From NCBI GenBank assembly GCA_039111635.1, contig JBCAQO010000001.1, forward strand, positions 372,001 through 436,000: a DNA stretch of 64,000 nucleotides. Reading direction: 5' to 3'. The notes beneath the pieces were generated by a model that worked only from the letters and a program-made list of their open reading frames with translations, did not search any database and was not told the DNA's origin. This document shows positions 61,619 to 64,000 of this stretch, in pieces (positions within the stretch are counted from its first letter, which is position 1; the number at the start of each line of letters is the position of its first letter). Source of the stretch: Heterobasidion occidentale. Its lineage: Eukaryota; Basidiomycota; Agaricomycetes; Russulales; Bondarzewiaceae. The position numbers and the translations under genes are program-made.

Positions 61619-61987
61619 GACATGGGGCTACATCGGTGCATCATAGATGCGAATTGATAACATGAACATTGAACATATGTCTGATATCGAGATCTCTCCG
61701 TTTCGGCCAATGGCGTGTTGAAAAATCAGGGGAGCATGCCCGAACAGATCCTTGATCTCGAAGTGTTGTGCGGTCTATGTTATACACAGAACAGCTGTTC
61801 GCTGTGTAAGGTCAGCCACGGAGAACGATATTGTCCCCCAAGTCGGCGCAGCGCGCCGGGCGCTTGAGGCGGCGAGGGGAGAGGAGGGGACGCGGCAGTT
61901 GCCGATGGATCGCGAAAGTGGCGTCCAAATACGGTTCGAGGAAGCGCCTTGAAGCGCGTCCGACATTGAAACATCTCTCTCAGATCC
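61619..61987. other. Upstream region of the importin gene
   Basis: Short tandem-oriented spacer. No gene; purine-rich GAGGCGGCGAGGGGAGAGGA near 61866. Confidence 0.4.
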
Positions 61988-64000
61988 ATGATGGCATCGT
62001 CTGCAGACATTGCTCAGCTTCTTTCTTCTACTCTCAACCCCGATCCAAACACTCGCATATCAGCAGAGTTGAAGCTGTCCGAGGTCTCACAAATCATCGT
62101 GCGTTTTCCATCCGTTTTGTACATGGGCCACCGCACCTCAACGCGTTCAACAGAATCTGTCCTCGCTCTCTCGGAATTGATTCTCGCCCCAGATGTCGAC
62201 ATGTCTCTGCGCCAGATGAGTTGACACGCTTTCTCCTCATGATCGTAACTTGATGGCGCTATTTGAGCACTCTGCGAGCATTGTGCTTAGAAAGTATGTG
62301 AGCGAGCATTGGTCGCCTTATTTTCAACAATTCAAGGGTGGCGCTCCGACGGTGCAGGTATGTGGCATTATATCCAGGTTAGGATAGGAAGTAATGTCTG
62401 CAGGTCAAGAGACAAATTCGTGAAGTCGTCTTCCAGGGCCTCTCCGATCAAGACAGCAGGATACGGACCCTTTGCGCAAGTCTTGAATATATGCACCTTC
62501 CTTCGCTCTGACAATTTATATTTAGGCGCATATTGTATCCACAATAGCCAACAGCGATTGGCCTGATGACTATCCTGATCTCCTCAAAAACCTCATCGCC
62601 TTGTTATCCGCTGGCCAACCTAATTCGGTTCATGGAGTGATGCAGGTTTTTACAGAATTTATTCGCACAGATCTCACTGAGGATCAGATTTTACCTGTTC
62701 TCCGGGAACTATTGCCGGCCTTACTCGCGGTCCTCGCGGGACATGAGGTATGTTTTTGTCGATTGTTCTGCCTTCTTCTCAACGGAATACAATTGTTGTT
62801 AGCGACACTCGGCCATTACACGGGCTCGTACTATCTCTGTTTTCCGACAATGCGTGGAAGCGCTATACATGGTCAAAGATCAGCATCCCCAGTCGGTCAA
62901 AGATGCGTCGGCTTCCATCTTGCCTGCCTGGTTGGACGCCTTCAAAGTGTTACTCAACCTTGACCCGCTGCAGGATGTCACTGGAACGTACTGGGATGGG
63001 CTTGAGCTTCGTACTGAAATCTTTGTAGTGAGTCAATTTGTCAAGTGCAGTGTATGGGGTGTTGACTGTTGTGTTAACAGGTGCTTGATGTTGTACACTC
63101 ATCTTTCGCGCGATTGATTGCGCCATTTCTCCCCGATTACCTTGCTGCGGCGCTTCATCACCTTATCGTCCTATTTCCCACTTATGCGCAGTATTATATC
63201 GTGGATGGCACTGCTGTTCCTGAGTCGTCAGAGGGAGCACTCATCGAAATCGAAAGGCTCATAGCCCCAATGATCGACTTTGTATCGAGTGTGGCACGGC
63301 GTGGCAAAGCTGTAGGATGGTTTGAACAGGGTTTGACGACGATGATGGATGTTCTACTCCAGTGGGCGCAGATGACGAAGGAGAATGTGAGTACAATATG
63401 ACACTAATGCACCGACACTCAGGGTCATCATAATTACATCTTTCCGTAGGAGGAAGAATGGTCCACCGACGCAAATCTATTCGTGACCCAGGAAGACGAT
63501 GAGACCCAGACGTATTGTATACGGGTGGCCGTCTTCGATCTGTGCGCGGTACGCACATTTGCTTATGTCTCGAGCTCATATTGAAACCAATAGCTTCTAT
63601 AGTCTCTCCTAGACCGGTCGCCAGTCCTCACAGCTTCAGTCCTGCAAGCTGCGATCCCAGGCATTGTGATCAAGTCTCGCCAGGCACGGGAAGAAGGCAA
63701 TTCAGATTGGCAAATATGCTCCTCAATCGCCTTAGAGGTCTCATGCTAATGTCGTTTTCATAGGTGGCGCCCCCTGGAGGCTTTGTTAGCCGTCATAGGT
63801 TCTCAGTCAGAGCCAATCATGGACTGTCTCCATGATGAGGCAGAAGTAGGACGGCCGAAACCAATCGATATCGAATATCTTCTACGAGAAGTTGTTCCAT
63901 CTCTAGTAACACTTTCGGGTATGCCACAGTAATTATGAAAGACGTTAGCATGTTTGCTAATATTTTACAGAGTGTCCTTTTTTGCAGGGTCGCTGTCTTG
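61988..64000 (+). CDS. Importin-9 / Kap114-like karyopherin beta (5' part, cut by window end)
   Basis: Nuclear import receptor for histones, ribosomal proteins and TBP-type cargo. Starts MMASSADIAQLLSSTLNPDP with an importin-beta N-terminal pattern (NTRISAELKLSEVS, then ALSELILAPDVDMSLRQM, RKYVSEHWSPYFQQF). HEAT-type exons follow: VKRQIREVVFQGLSDQDSRI, TIANSDWPDDYPDLLKNLIA, VHGVMQVFTEFIRTDLTEDQ, ASILPAWLDAFKVLLNLDP, VLDVVHSSFARLIAPFLPDY. The importin-9-specific segment EEEWSTDANLFVTQEDDETQ is followed by CIRVAVFDLCA. The joints around exon 2 (62090-62290) do not keep frame cleanly with ordinary splice sites. The gene runs off the window at VVPSLVTLS and beyond, so the C-terminal half is missing. 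Confidence 0.82.

Overview
The window reads as nuclear DNA of a filamentous basidiomycete, most likely an Agaricomycete. Genes are dense in parts and split by many short introns (about 45-70 nt, GT...AG). Coding GC is high, and the protein set is fungal: a Hog1-type MAP kinase, a GH47 mannosidase, a Ser/Ala-rich GPI-type protein, an F-box protein and Msn2-like C2H2 factors. I see no prokaryotic operons, CRISPR arrays, rRNA or convincing tRNA genes. No intact transposon was recognised.

Layout. 0.7-3.5 kb: HOG1 (+). 5.2-6.9 kb: a frame-broken gene (-) of an HNH-like fungal family. 9.3-11.7 kb: a C2-like domain plus four-helix membrane protein (+) with two 17-nt microexons. 12.9-13.8 kb: a GPI-type surface protein (-). 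17.8-19.0 kb: an F-box/leucine-rich protein (+). 19.6-21.1 kb: two hypothetical genes (-). 22.8-23.8 kb: mitochondrial ribosomal protein uS15m (+). 24.5-25.2 kb: gene debris, namely a lone alcohol-dehydrogenase exon and a decayed copy of a gene that lies intact at 52.7-53.4 kb. 25.4-28.6 kb: 3-methylcrotonyl-CoA carboxylase alpha subunit (-). 28.9-30.1 kb: thioredoxin (-) followed by a truncated thioredoxin copy. 30.2-33.0 kb: tandem and simple repeats. 33.0-35.2 kb and 42.0-43.0 kb: two paralogous C2H2 factors in opposite orientation, separated by a 6.8-kb gene-poor stretch. 45.2-47.9 kb: a conserved fungal TPR-like protein (-). 48.2-48.9 kb: centrin (-), sharing its upstream region with GH47 alpha-1,2-mannosidase (49.3-52.3 kb, +). 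52.7-53.4 kb: hypothetical protein (-). 54.1-55.9 kb: enolase (-). 56.4-58.7 kb: nucleolar GTPase NOG2 (-). 58.8-59.1 kb: possible small gene (-). 59.7-61.6 kb: monocarboxylate-type MFS transporter (+). 62.0 kb to the end: importin-9/Kap114-like karyopherin (+, cut by the window).

Functionally the window is mostly housekeeping (glycolysis, leucine catabolism, redox, ribosome assembly, N-glycan trimming, nuclear import, spindle-pole body) plus stress signalling. There is no biosynthetic cluster. The most striking pattern is technical or evolutionary: at least seven places, in five otherwise well conserved genes, need exactly one extra base, mostly in a homopolymer, to keep the protein in frame. 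This suggests systematic deletion errors in the assembly, or a set of real pseudogenes. The second theme is small local duplications that left gene fragments: the HOG1 3' flank, the thioredoxin tail, the 24.8-kb pseudocopy and the 30-kb tandem repeat. I did not find a convincing new biological system. The best biological leads are the C2-membrane protein and the C2H2 paralogue pair.
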